This document shows positions 35,490 to 47,801 of a stretch of 64,000 bases of DNA, piece by piece (position 1 is the stretch's first letter; each line of letters starts with the position of its first letter). A program made the translations under genes and the position numbers. The stretch is from NCBI GenBank assembly GCA_951230915.1, contig OX579637.1, positions 5,828,001-5,892,000 on the forward strand, written 5' to 3'. The notes beneath the pieces are model-generated. The model saw nothing but the letters and a program-made list of their open reading frames with translations, searched no databases and was not told the origin of the DNA. This DNA is from Antitrichia curtipendula. Taxonomy: Eukaryota; Streptophyta; Bryopsida; Hypnales; Leucodontaceae.

Positions 35490-37447
35490 ATGGTGGAAAG
35501 TAGTAACCCACAAGCCACAAGGGTGTCAATTGTCGCCCGGATGGTCTGTCCAACCATACCGAATGACTCAGAGATCCGTAAGGAATTACAGGAGGATCTC
35601 AGACGGATGGGATGTGTGGGACTGATAGAGAGGCCCTAGAATCTGAAGAGAGATGAGCTGATTCAGGAGCTGATTGACAGAACGGCGAATTAGTATGAGC
35701 TGACTGTGAGAGGGCAACGGAAGGGATGGACGGAAGACGTTTGGGCGGAGGTGTATCAGTTCCGGAAGTTTGGGGACGGCCTGGCTTCAAGGGCGGATAA
35801 GTTCACGACGGGGAAATTCCAGAATCTGCCTAACGCCAAGGAGGGCTATGCGATTGCGAACTGCATCAACAAACAACACCAGCGAGTATTGGAATTTATG
35901 ATTTTGATACTCTATCCGGAAAAGCCGAGCCGGGTCACCGTGACAGTAGCCAACACCATCTTCGGAAGCATGGAAGAAAGGACGGTGCACTAGGGGAGGG
36001 TGATCACAACGATGGTCACCAAATTGGCGGACCACGTCGCCAAGGCCAAGTACAACCTGATCTGCCCCTACCTGTTCCACCTGTACCATCACGGAGATGT
36101 CCTGACGACGGACGAGACCCTCATCTATGAAACAAGATGTAAAATCCTCAAGTACGAATTGATGAACGAGGTCCAGGAGGAGGCTCCGGTTTCAGAAGAG
36201 GAAAAGGAGGAACTCGAGGAGGACCGGATCAGACAGAGAGGAACCAAGAGGAAGTCCACGGATCCGGGTTCGAGGGGGAAGTAGCCTGAGGTAGATCTGG
36301 TGGAGCCAAGCCGAGTTCTGGATGAGGGGAGACCATCCGGCAAGGAGTTCTTTGACGTCGGAGACTAGTGGATGGTACAGGCGCGGCTCCTACATGAAAA
36401 GACGACCACATTCATCCGGGAGGTTGCGGACGAACTGAAGGTTCTGCTTGAGGAGATTATTGACGAGATTCGACAAAGGCCGGATTCGGATACAATCCGC
36501 CAGAAGGACGAGGAGATCCGGAGTCTGAAGAAGACCCGGGACAAGTTCCAAGCTCAGACCAGTTGGGCGGAAGGGGAGTGCTCCTTGGCAAGACGGAACA
36601 AGAAGGACTCCTCCAAGTCGTCCGTAGTTTACGGTCACTTGTCACCCAACCGGCGGATTTGGTGAACAAGGTGGCCTTCTACGACGTACAACTGGTGGCC
36701 GACGGGCACGTCACCGGATCGAAGGTGGTGATGATCCTGATGGACTTCCAGGCAAGGATGGAGAGGGTCCTAAAGGAAATGCAGTTGCTGGTGGCCCGAG
36801 TGGATCCGGAACAAGCGATGAATTCCTTGTCTTTTCCGGATCTGTCTACTAATCCGTACCTTCAAAATCCGGTGAAACAGTTGGGTGAGAGTTCCATCCG
36901 ATTGAAATCAAAAGGTCTAGGGTTGTTACTAAGGCCACATGAGGTTCCGCAGGGGTGGCTGGCGCAGCAGAGTTAGATCACCACAAAGGTTCCAACCCAA
37001 GAACAGCATATTCCGACTCAGGCGAAAATCCCAGTTCAGTTGGAAACCCCTACACAAGCACAGATCAGAACTTCAGAGTCTGTAAACCCTACGCAGTCAA
37101 TGTTGCAGAACAACCTCCTCGAACGGATGGGGGCGGTGGCCAATCCGGCCCGGACAAGTCCCCATGATTTCCTTTACATGCAGGAGGCGGATGCACCATA
37201 AGTCGTGGCACCAAGGGAGAGAGAGGCTCCCATCGACCTGGACGAGTTGGAGGAGGTGAATAAAATTGTGGATTCAAAGGACGACTTCAAATCCGGATCC
37301 ATGATGAAAACAGACGAAGACCTTCCGCCCCCTCTTAGGAAGATTCAGACCCGAGCGGCGGTCCGTTTGACTTCGGTCAAACCAAATCCGAAGGAAGCTG
37401 CGAATCAAGGCGGTAGCAGTTCGAAGAAGACGCGCCGCGAGAAGTAG
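35490..37447 (+). pseudogene. Gag-like protein, copy 3
   Basis: The ATG at 35,490 opens MVESSNPQATRVSIVARMV, in frame with all following N-terminal blocks: RMGCVGLIERP, ELTVRGQ, WTEDVWAEVYQFRKFG, NAKEGYAIANC, VTVTVANTIFGSME, ICPYLFHLYHHGD, an acidic EEEKEELEEDR linker, and a coiled coil (DSDTIRQKDEEIRSLKKTRD). A frame change near 36.58 kb leads into RSLRSLVTQPADL and DFQARMERVLKEMQLLVARV. The C-terminus is GGSSSKKTRREK with TAG at 37,445. TAG interrupts the frame after ERP, before YELTVRG, at 35,991 (Trp in copy 2) and elsewhere. It is richer in CpG-bearing TCCGGA words than copies 1 and 2, hence probably the youngest. No enzymatic domains. Confidence 0.7.
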
Positions 37448-38523
37448 ATAGGACGGATAGTAGTTGTTTTACGGATTTTTAGTTCCCAAAACGGATTTTC
37501 CGTAGGTGGGCCCGTTTTCGGATATTTAGGGATAACTTTCATTAGCATTCCAGATATCTCGGATGCTTCTGTGGTTGGTTAGCTTGATTTTTGGTTGTCC
37601 TTTTTCTTTTTTGTTTTAGTTTTTAAAGGGTGAGTAGGTCTGATGCTCATTCATTCCATCCTTATGCAATTTTAAGTTTCATTTCACTTTCTTTACTTTG
37701 ATTCGAGCCACTAAGTGGACTTTCTATGCTCTAAGTATTGTTTGGAGGACTTGGGCAGTGTGTTTGTGTGTTTTGTGAGTTGTGAGGAACCGGGAAGGAG
37801 TAATTCGGATTTATGTGTTTGGAGTAAGACAGTAAGGGAGGATCTAAGACGGAGCTAGGTCGGATCTGTAGGACTTGCGCATTTAGAATCTTTAAACTAC
37901 TGGAATGGTAATCCGATTGGAGTGGTGAGGGTGAGGTTCCGGAACTAGGAGTGGTTCCATGCGGAGTTAAGCGGCCGCCAGGAGGAAAATCCCCGCTTAC
38001 CGGAAGATCTGTTGACTACAGTTTTAGACCAATTCCTTTTAGACTTTCTTTTGTGTTGAATCAAATAGTTATATATCTGTCGCTGTAGTGGAGAGGAGAG
38101 ACCAGATTCTGTGTGACCTGCTTCCCGGATAACCCATCCGGAAAGTCGTGAGGAGTCGGAAACCCACTTCGTCGCAACACTTAGATCTATTGAAGTGTCT
38201 TGGGTTGTTTTGTAGGTGTTAGTGTGTGATTGATAAGTGGTGGAGTCCCTGCCCCTTTAAAGAGCAAAAGCGACCCCCCTGAAGGTTAAACAGGGGTATA
38301 ACAAACCGAAGAGTGATTGTATCCGGATTCCGGAAGTGGATGGATCCAGATCAAAATCCGGAAAGAAGTAAGTTCCGGAAGAGGGAAAAGAGGTTTTGGG
38401 TTCCCTTGGGGTGTTTTTTAGATAATCCAAATAAATCCAAATTCATAGCAACATAGTAGAGTCCCTGGGACGATTTTCTGTGTCATCTAACCACAATTGT
38501 GTGTTAAAGGTGCTTACCTCTAG
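37448..38523 (+). other. 3' region and terminus of gag-like element copy 3
   Basis: The region aligns with 156-1227 and with the split 31.35-29.14 kb region. It ends GTGCTTACCTCTAG at 38,523, after a weak hairpin (TAACCACA, TGTGTTAA). The sequence beyond CTAG differs in all three copies, so the terminus is well defined. A terminal CTAG after a hairpin is reminiscent of Helitron ends, but the following base is not T in any copy. Confidence 0.6.
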
Positions 38524-38540
38524 ATGTTACTTTAGATTCC

Positions 38541-39218
38541 ATGCCCACAAATCAAGACCCACCTCTGGAAGAAAATATTGCAGCGTTGGAACCATTTGCA
38601 GAGGAAGTACAATGGAACCATAGCAATGTGTGTAGAACCTCTCATACCATTGGAACCAATGCAATTCCCTCATCCTAAAGGAGACAAAGTGCATCAACAT
38701 AGGTATGCACACATTCAAAAAAGCATTGAATGCAACAAAGCAAGCTTGCATGTCAGTTCAACAAAGAAAAATGGACAAGCTAAAAGAACTTTATTTGAAA
38801 TTCATTAAAGGCCAAGATGGAGGGTTGACCTAAAATATCAACCCGCTTGTGGACAAATGACTTGAAAAAATAATAGAAGCATGTAAGATGGAAGAAAATT
38901 GGATAAACAAATAAAAGAGAGGTGTGAAAGAGGCACGATCAAAGGTTGAATGACCTCAAAGAAACAACAGTTGTGGGCCATGTTGACCAAACAATGGATT
39001 TTGATGCATCATTTGTAGATTTACAATATAAGATGCTGACATCAAAAATAGCTGAGTTGAAGAAGACATTAGTTTTTTTGAAGAGCCTTGTATGCAAGTT
39101 TGAGGAGCACATGGAGTTCAAGAAAATGCACATTGATCTTATAAGAATGTTCAAGAAATTTTGGATCCAAAAGAACATGTCGGACCATGACCTGACCATT
39201 TTGAGGAGGGAGGACTAG
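38541..39218 (+). pseudogene. Relic of a coiled-coil-type gene
   Basis: An ATG at 38,541 opens MPTNQDPPLEENIAALEPF. Frame changes then lead through ALNATKQACMSVQQRKMDKL to a 90-residue block starting at 38,946. That block is rich in Lys, Leu and Glu (SKIAELKKTLVFLKSLVCKF) and ends LTILRRED at 39,216. The Leu/Lys periodicity suggests a coiled coil. The protein is not recognised. It begins 18 bases after the end of gag-like element copy 3, which may have inserted into or beside it. Confidence 0.4.
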
Positions 39219-39219
39219 A

Positions 39220-41430
39220 GGAGAGAATCACAACCCATTAGCCTAAATTAGAGAAGAAAAAAAATGAAGAAGAGAGCAACATTGATGTTGCATGATTTTG
39301 GACTTAGTGTAGTCTTCTAGGACTAACTAGGTGCTTTTTTTTAACATATATACATGGAAAGTTTTGCGTAAACCTTTGAACTTTCCACTGGAAATATATT
39401 GGATTTTATGTTTTTCTTCAAACAATAAAGATCTATATTTTATTTAAATTTGCATTGTCATGTTTGTAAAGTTCTAATTATTTCAAATTATCTAAAGATC
39501 CAAGTCATTTAGTGGTTGGACCCAAGGCCCTTCGTTAGCATGTAAGGATTTGCTCAAAATCCTACAAGATAACAACATTGTTATAATTTGTTCAACATTT
39601 TTATAATTTTTGGGTAAATTTCAATTGGAGCCTAGGAGTAAAAGTTGTATTACAAGAAGTCATGTTTTAATTTGCTAAGTAGAAATAAAGAGTAAAAAAA
39701 ATAGGAAGTCAATTTTAAAATTTATTTCGTATAGATTACATTTTGATGTACATGAGAAACTTTCATTTATTCCATTCAGTGAAAGTTATAAACAATCTTG
39801 TTTTTTGGACAATTAAAACATTTTTTCAAAAAACCAACTTATTTAATTCATTCTTGACTTTGATTTTTACAATTTCAAAAAAAATAAATTCACAACGTTG
39901 AGATCTTTTGCTAGAATATTCTCACCTTTGAGATTAGCATATTTCAATTGCATCTTAGACATACAGTCAAACTTCCTTTACTATATAGAAATGGTGGAAA
40001 GCAATTATTAGCTATATGCACATAAAGAAGCTCAATTGCTGAAGGCCATTATTTGACCATGCTCATGTTGTACAATAATTATATTTGATTGGTTGCTCAT
40101 TTAAGAAAATCAATGATGTTTAATATGATTAGCTCCATTGATGGTTTCTAAAGTAGATTATATGCACGTAAAGAGTATGCTAATAAAGCGCTATAGTTAA
40201 TTATGCAAATAGGAAATTTGCACTTTGAAAGTTTTTATTGTGTTAATAATTTAGATTTTCCTTCAATCTTGAACCTACTTTTATTTAATAATTTTATGAT
40301 GATTGAAAAAATCAAGTGTTTTATTTTGAATTTTTCTCCATAGACTCTCAATTCAATTAATTATCATTACAATTCAAAATGAATTGAGGAAAACTATTAA
40401 ATTCTGAAGGTTCAATGTCAAAAAATGTAACTGAGCAAGGTACAAAGAAACATGTCTAGTTTATTTGAAATGCAAATATCTTGCAATCTACCCACTCAAA
40501 GATTATGAAATCTCTTCCACAAATTTCTATACTAATCTATGAGAAGATCATACAGTTAGATTTGTTAAAAAAATAGTTAATTTTTTTTCCTCTTTGCTAT
40601 AGAAATGGCATTTTTGAGTGTTTTTTGACAGAAAGAGGTCCTTCGAATATTAGGGGTTAAAGTGAAGAAAAACACTTAATTTTCACTCATAAAAACATTG
40701 TTAAGTGGAGTTAGGTTCAAAATAGAAGTAAAAACTAAAGTATTACACTATAACAAAACATAGTAAGAAAAACTGCATTCAAAATTTAGTACAGTATTTT
40801 TGCCACTTTTTTGTACAAGCCCACTGCATGCACAGTCATCTTCTTTAAATTGAGACAAAATGGACATTTTGGGACTTCAGCCCTATTATTCAAGACCTTT
40901 ATTTTCACAAATAAGAAATTTATGACATATCAACCTTTATAAAATCAAAGATTTGTGAATGTATTAACATACTAAAGTCTCAATTCACTTAAAAAATTCA
41001 ATATCAAATGCTTATTATCATCTAAATGTAAAGTCAAAGATAATATGAGACTACAAATTGTTTCATTTTAATGAATATGGCCTTTTTGCAATTTTGATTG
41101 TAATTTTTTGAATTTTGAATTTTAGGATATACCATTGGAAATTTATTTTTAAGACCTTTTCAACAATATATCATACACTCCAAAATTCAAAAAATTGCAG
41201 ACGAAAATTGCCAAAGAAGTTGCAAATCCACTATGAGTGCATGCACAAAAACGTGGCCAAAAAAATCGCACTCAATTTTGAATAAGGTGTTGTTTACCAT
41301 ATTTTGTTATAGTGTTAATAACTCTTAGATGGGATTAGAACACATCAATTTCAACAGTGAGATTGTTGAAGCAATGAAACCAAAATCAAAAGAATTGCTA
41401 ATATACCACATGTCCTTGCTTGCAACTACA
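39220..41430. other. AT-rich; inverted MITE family II end at 40,656; no gene
   Basis: TATTAGGGG (40,648-40,656) followed by TTAA (40,657-40,660) is an inverted MITE family II terminus. The ~220 bases to its left match that family's left part in reverse, including GCCATTTCTATAG and GATTGCAAGATATTTGCATT. The other end is not recognisable. The remainder is AT-rich without coding signal. Confidence 0.55.
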
Positions 41431-41433
41431 ACC

Positions 41434-41750
41434 ATCCATGGGACCCGTGGTCGCTCTGTGAGTACCTGTGATGGCTCATGGAATCCGTAATTGCCGTATG
41501 GAGACCCGGAGTCACTCACCTTACTCGTAATTTTTTCCTTGGACGCGAAGTTGTCCATGTTAAACCCGTGGTTGCCCCACTTAGAACTCCAAGTCACTTT
41601 TGTTGATTCGTAATTTTTCCACTTGGGACTGGAAGTGGCCCTTTGTCAACCCATAGTCACTCCATTTGGGACCTGAAGTCGCTTTTTGTCGCCTTACGGT
41701 TGCTCCACTTGGAACCCGTATCCGCACCCTATATATGCATGCGGTGTATT
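41434..41750. repeat. ~21-bp minisatellite, about 14 degenerate units
   Basis: Units such as ACCCGTGGTTGCCCCACTTAG, ACCCATAGTCACTCCATTTG and ACCTGAAGTCGCTTTTTGTC follow one another at 19-22 base spacing. It is GC-richer than its AT-rich surroundings. Confidence 0.7.
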
Positions 41751-41759
41751 TTATTCCAG

Positions 41760-42475
41760 GGTGGACCTACGATTGCCTATAGGTGACTTCAAATACAATT
41801 AGGTAGCACCGTCAAACTATCATAATGGGACATTAGATACACTATAAAGGCAAAAGAGCACCATTTTCTTCTTACAACTCCAATGGTGAATTCATGGCTT
41901 GAATCTTTGAAAGAAGCTTCATGTGGGTGTTCATTTCTTTGGTAGGCAACAACTTTGTTTTGAGCGGTTCAAAATACTATTTGAAGTGGATGGCTTTGTC
42001 ATAACTTCTTTTATAATTGCACATGGATTGATATCAATTTTTGGTTGTGAGAACCCATAGCAGATAAACAGTATGGCAAACCAAGGTGTGGGGAGGAGGA
42101 CAAGTGTAACCAATACTTAAAAGTCCACAAAAAATTGGGACCCATGGCTGGTTTTGGGGACATACCTTTATTTTGTTGCAAATACAAAGTCATGTATTTT
42201 TTTGTAGTTGGAACAAAATTTATGTGTGGAAGGAGGCATTTTGTTACTTTGGATTTGGAGGCACATCTACATTGGAACATTATAAACGTACTTTAAGGTT
42301 AGTATTGGAAAAGTTCAGGAACTGGGGGGGATTTGTACCACAGGAAATGAGCTTTGAAGACAACGTTGCTAGTATGTGAGCGGGAAGCGGGAAATAGTGA
42401 GCGGGGAGTGCAAATGTTAGAGGAAAGAAAAAAAATGAGGATAAATTTTTTTGGAAAAGTAAAAAAAATTTAGGT
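41760..42475. other. No convincing gene
   Basis: Opposed open frames (for example GGFVPQEMSFEDN on plus and KGMSPKPAMGPNFLWTFKYW on minus) overlap around 42.0-42.35 kb. Neither has enough supporting context to call. Confidence 0.3.
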
Positions 42476-42479
42476 GAAT

Positions 42480-43030
42480 TAAAGGTAAAAGTGAATGGAA
42501 ATTTGAAAGGTATTTTTTAAAATTGGGATGAAAAGGGGTAAAACTGGAATATGGAAGAAATTTAAAAAATGGATGAAAGTAGTATTTAAGGATGGATGAC
42601 TGTCAACATAAAATGGATGAATAAATTGGATGGAAGGAGTGCCAATGGATGAAAATAGTGATGGTGGATGAACGTAGTGAAGTTGGGTGAAACTGGTGAA
42701 GGTGGATGAAAGTAGGGATGGTGGATGAAAGTTTAGGATAAAATGGATAAACATTTTTGATGACATTAACTAAAATGGATGAAAGTGCTTCAAGAAACGG
42801 ATGAAATATTTGGATGATAATAGGATTCTAGGAATATAAGATTAAATTAAAAATGGATAACAGTATTCAAGGAGGTTGAAAGTTGAAGGAAAAATGGACA
42901 AATAACTTGGACAAAGCTAACTACCTAAGCGAAGGTAGATGAACGGAGAAGAACAAATTGGTAGAAAAGTAGAATGCCATTAGCATAAGGCCATAAGTGG
43001 ATGAAAATAGAATGAAAAAATGGATGAAAC
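42480..43030. repeat. GGATGAA-type minisatellite
   Basis: The phrase ATGGATGAAAGTAGTGA and variants recur about 20 times at 14-30 base spacing across 550 bases. It is strongly purine-rich on the plus strand. Confidence 0.7.
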
Positions 43031-43988
43031 GGTTTAGATCATTGTAAAAACAAATAGGATAGAATAGTGGGTCGAGGTCAAGTTGGCGTTATAGTTTGCC
43101 TACCCTTTTGTGGTTTGTTTACACAGATGATGTTGTTTTCCAGTCCCTCTTTACACATGAGGAAATAAAAAGGGATTTAGAATGGAAAAAAGAAATGGAT
43201 GTGGCATCTGCTGATGTATCCCTCTTACAAGAAGGATGTCCCAGTTTGAGTGCACGTCTAAGGATTTAGGGTCCTATAACCATTTCAGATGATAATTAGC
43301 AAGATGTTTACCTTGTCACGGTTTTAGGGTCTCATACCTATAACCGTGGATCATTTGGTGTCAGAAGGCAGTTTATGGCCTAATATCGTAGAAGAGATCA
43401 CTAGATCAAGAGTTATTGAACCTGATTGGGCAGAGACCTGGTAAAACAATGGAAATTTTTGCAATGGCTATTAGCTTTTGCCCATGCGGGATAACCACAC
43501 AAAGTAAAAGCGTGAACAAAGCAATTGTCAATACACACAATTTAGAGTTTAGGAGTGATGAACACCGTGCACTCTTGACAAATAGGGTCATGATTCCACC
43601 AATTTGGATTGATTACTTTATAATGTAAATAGTGGCCCTTGTAGTCTCACTACATTTCCATTCATGGCTGCAATACAAACCTGTAAAATCAGAGATCCAC
43701 CTTTTCGGTATGGCAAAAACTACTGTGACTCTAAAGCATTTAATACCCCACTAAGCAACACGCGCTTCACCTTGTTAAAATTGAAATTAGCAGCACGGAT
43801 AGAGACATCTACCGTGCTAACCAAATTAAAAACTACAGTGAAAATGTAATATAGATTTTTACAGTTTGTCCACCTGCCACGTTTACCCAAACAACTCAAC
43901 TTCATCTCTTTGAAATTTGGGTAGTTGCGTTTTGGGAAAGACGAAATTGTTACCATGTAATTCTCAATCCTGAGAAGTACCCCCAAAT
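43031..43988. other. No gene called
   Basis: A 117-codon minus-strand frame (44,073-43,720) overlaps the tail of B2 in another frame. It could be a frame-shifted extension of B2 or chance. Nothing else stands out. Confidence 0.35.
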
Positions 43989-46900
43989 TCAAGAAACTAT
44001 GCAACCAAATCCCGGATGGGGAACCATTGTCACTCTTTGAATGCGGGCATTTAGAGTGATTGCCGAAGCACAATTATTTTGATGCTTTGTTGTAGGTGCC
44101 TTGGGATTTTGTTGAACAACTTTGCCTGCTCTTACTGTAGGTTGCTCATCTGGTGACGATGGAACAAGGTATGCCTGCACAAGCTCTCAGCCTGCATCTC
44201 CGCCAAATAGTCGTCGAGGTGATATGACCTGTTGTTGTGGTAATGCGAAACTGGCAGATTCAAGTGATAAAATTTTGGCCTTCGAGAGCTTAGTGCCAAT
44301 TCTAACCGACCAAATGGTTAGAAGAGGTGGTACAAAAAGCACCCACTTGCGCCTTGTTCCCTTCACACAACGTTTGATGTTGTCATTACAGAAGAAAAAT
44401 TGCATTCGCTTGTTTTGGTTCTTCCGATAATTCACCATCATACCTGTACAGGCCGGTGCAGCTGTGGCAGTGCTATGTTGGATGATTCGGGCTGTGCACT
44501 TCTTCTTTGTATTTGCTTGTAGTGCAAAACATATTTTTGCTGATTGAGCAGATAATCGGGCAATGTGCCATTGAGTCTCATTACACATGCTTTCTTGGAT
44601 TGTTGATACATGCGGCCACTCTGTACGAGTGGGAAGGGTGACATTTAATCGAACCGAAACTGCATTGTGGTCTTCACATTCCATGGGAATAGGCACATCT
44701 TCTGCAATGGGAGGTAGTGCAGATGCACTTGCGGATTCTTGGAAGGATCTCGTTCGGGTGCGAGGATGAGAGAAATTCACCTTGTCAGACCGGTGTGAAT
44801 TGAATTCACACCTCGGAGCCATGTCCGCCCTCCTCTCTTGCGATCTGAGCACTTCTTGACCTTCAAGATGGGGTCTATTGATAAATTTGTCAATTCCTGC
44901 AATATTCGACATAGCTTCAGTCAAGGACTTCGGATTCTTAGTTCTCTCTGTCAAACGTTGTGCAACTCTAAGTAAGAGCTCCTCTTTCCTCGGCCCAGTC
45001 CCAACTTGATTTCCCTTCAAGTATTGATAATATTTTACCATCAACATGAATGCTCTGACAAAGTCGTCGACGATAGCTATATACAAGTCATTTCTACGAT
45101 TCCCGGATTGTTGAAGCCACTTGTTGTGGACCGTCTCTGCGAGGTTGCACAATGGCGTTTCCACTTTCTCAGAGGAAGAGAGATCCTGCAAAGACACAAT
45201 AATGAGATGAGTCCTTTGGACAAACTAGGAATCTTCGCTGCCACAAATATTCCTAATGTTTAGTATGGAAGAGACTTTTGAAAACCGGAGGTACATTCTA
45301 TTTTGTTAATGATATATAGAGATGCATGATGTTTCAAACGGGATTAGTGTGTACGGCATGAAAATGCCTTCCTCAGTGCCTCCATTACGCTCCTAGATAT
45401 AGTGGTCTAAATAGTGCACCTAGTTGCACAAAGAGTCTTTGTGGTCCATACAAAAATCATCAAAATTAAAACATATATCGTAAGCTACTAACTACAACAA
45501 TACAAATGTTACAGCAGAACACCTTGTCGACGATAGGCATCCCGGGTCAAATACATATAGAAAACATCTGTACAATTGTTTCCAAATGCTAAAGTAACAC
45601 CACGAAGAAGGTGTTACTTTTGTAAGAAGTAAAACGCCATGTAGGCAATTCACGGACCAGGACTCCAACATTATTACAAATAATGGTACAGGAGGCGAGA
45701 AACTTACAAGCTACATGAAGCCATCCCACTGACGATATCAAAAATGCCAAAATGAGAGCCAGAGCTCCAAGCAATGTAGCCCTTCTGTTGTGGTGGCCCC
45801 CAAGGACAACCACCATGCTCTGATGGCGAGGTAATGTTCCTCTGATTGTTCTATCGAAATGGCGTTTTTATATTGTTTGCAAAGTAGACAATGTTGATCT
45901 TGTAAATCACCTCTAATATCTCCCTTCGTATGCTTTTCCATGGATTCTGTCCAATGGAAGAAATAAGTCCTCTTTTTGTTGGGCATGGGATCTGCAATGT
46001 CCCCAGATCCATACACAGTCCTCACTGCATTTCAATTGGCTTGAGCAGAGTCTACCATAAATCCCTTGAATTGCGTTGTAGTTACACCATTTTGTTGGAC
46101 AACAGAGTTCAGATTCTTCCAAAATAGAATCTGTGTCGAGCAATCCTCCAATTGCATGTCGCAACAGGCAATTGTCAGAACCCGATGGTAGGCCAAGTCG
46201 TAGACGTGGCACGCCATAGTCGTCCAATCCCAAACTCGCTTGACATGATCAAACATCATCCAGGCTTCTTCAAGGTTCCCACCTGTCTGCATACGCTTCA
46301 CCAAGTCTACTCCACTCCCATGACTAATTTCAGACATTTTAAAGACAAAGACCTTATCAGCATCCGTACTTTGCCCTGGGAATTTACTCTCTAGCACAAA
46401 TGTCCATGCGCTAGAGCCCCTCAACTTTGTTATGCAATCAATCATTCCATACTTCCGCAAGTACTTAAAGGAGGTAACCTCGTTCCGTATACTAGGGGAG
46501 CTCAGGTATTTGCATTTGTCTAGGACAAGCACTAGTTCATTCAATTCCATTGTCTTTGTCTACTTCCCTTCTGGACTGAGCAAGAGACCCCCAAGAAGTT
46601 CCTTCATAGCCTCCATTATAATAGATGAATTGGTGGCAAAGGGCGTCCTTTCCATTTGCTCTCCAATAAGGTTTCAAGAGATCTCCTACATATCTCTCAA
46701 TTCACCGTCCTTGACTGGATGCTCATGCTTTTCGAGATGAACAAATGCTCTACTAAGTGTCAAATTTCCGACCACGTAATAAACTTGAACAGCACACCGT
46801 GCAATACAGGCGGGAGGTTCTTTATAAATCTTACAAACCAGCGTAGAACCGACTGGATGAAGGTGCCCAACTTCAATAGGACTTGGTAACAGCCCCTCCC

Positions 46901-47801
46901 ATTCTAATCTGTTCACTTCCTTTGTTTGGTGATTTCAACTTACGAAGTCACATGTAGAATTCACACACCGGAGGTGCCCTAGGCAAACAGATCTTTGAAA
47001 TGAGAGACCCATGCGGTTCACTATATTTGTAGTGATTGTCTTAGACTAGACATGTCCATTGTATCGTTTATCCATTCCTGCCATCTGCTTGGCTTGAGAG
47101 GAGATACCAGTAGTATCAATTGCCGGCAATTCAAAAATGACATCTCCATTGAATGACGGCGACAACTTGGTGACTACATTAATTTGGATGCTATCATAAT
47201 CGAGTTTGGACAACACATTTCGACAAGCTTTTAAATTACGCAATCCCTGCAAGCAGTGAATGATAGATCCAACTGACCCACCGGGGTCTCTTGAGATAGG
47301 CATTGCCTCTGACGTCCTCAAAGGATCATCAAGCACAACTGTGGAAGTAGAAGGAGTCCCAGAATTAAAGACTATAACAGGAGGATTTGTCTCTGAATCG
47401 GAACTGAGGATGGTGACATTCTCTGGAACAGGTTCTATTTTAACACCGTTGAAAATTGAAGTTTCAAAAGATGCGCAAGATGACTGAGGCATCAAACCAT
47501 CAACTATGGACTTGGAGTCAAGAACATTAGAGATACCATAAGCCATGTACTGACCAGGCTTCAGGTTCCAGAGTATATCCTGCAACACTGAAGATGGAAG
47601 CTGACCAACGGTGTGCGATAGGTTTCTAGAATCGTCATAAAAACTATCTTCATCTACATGAATTGAGTCAAACTTGAGTTTGAATCTAAGACTCAACTTC
47701 ACAGCCGACACAAAAGCAAAACCATTTTCTCCTACTGGAAAAATCATTGGAATACCTTCACCGTTTCGCCGGACCACCACCATATTTGCACATTTTGCCA
47801 T
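43989..47801 (-). pseudogene. Gene B2: Mutator-like DDE transposase, nonsense-decayed
   Basis: One reading frame runs leftward from ATG 47,801 to 43,989, interrupted only by stops and one predicted intron (45,707-45,186, phase 0). Order: a ~250-residue N-terminal domain; a zinc-binding region (NIVNRMGLSFQR, CLGHLRCVNSTCDF, TLVCKIYKEPPACIARC); an RNase-H core with TIACCDMQLED (~46.14 kb) and KGFMVDSAQAN (~46.04 kb); then FFHWTESMEKHT and IRAWWLSLGA. After the intron come NLAETVHNKWLQ (candidate third acidic residue), KYYQYLKG and a Cys/Lys-rich C-terminus. These match my memory of Mutator-like transposases; no search was possible. TGA at 46,032 replaces the Trp of QANW, TGA at 45,738 an Arg, and TAG just before the intron a Gln. 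No frameshift was found, so decay looks recent and purely by C-to-T change. Confidence 0.75.
45186..45707 (-). other. Predicted B2 intron, 522 bp
   Basis: The donor is CTT|GTAAGTTT and the acceptor is GTCTTTGCAG|GATCTC on the minus strand. Joining keeps the frame and links the WHF..FM..L block to LSSSEKVETPLCNLAE. The frame through the intron is closed, as expected. Confidence 0.7.

Noticed and set aside
29139..38523. Full LTR retrotransposon
   Set aside because: No protease, reverse transcriptase or integrase, and no direct copy of the ~1.07-kb 3' region upstream of the gag-like frames.
42011..42379. A gene at 42.0-42.4 kb
   Set aside because: Plus and minus frames of similar length overlap and neither has recognisable motifs or splice context.
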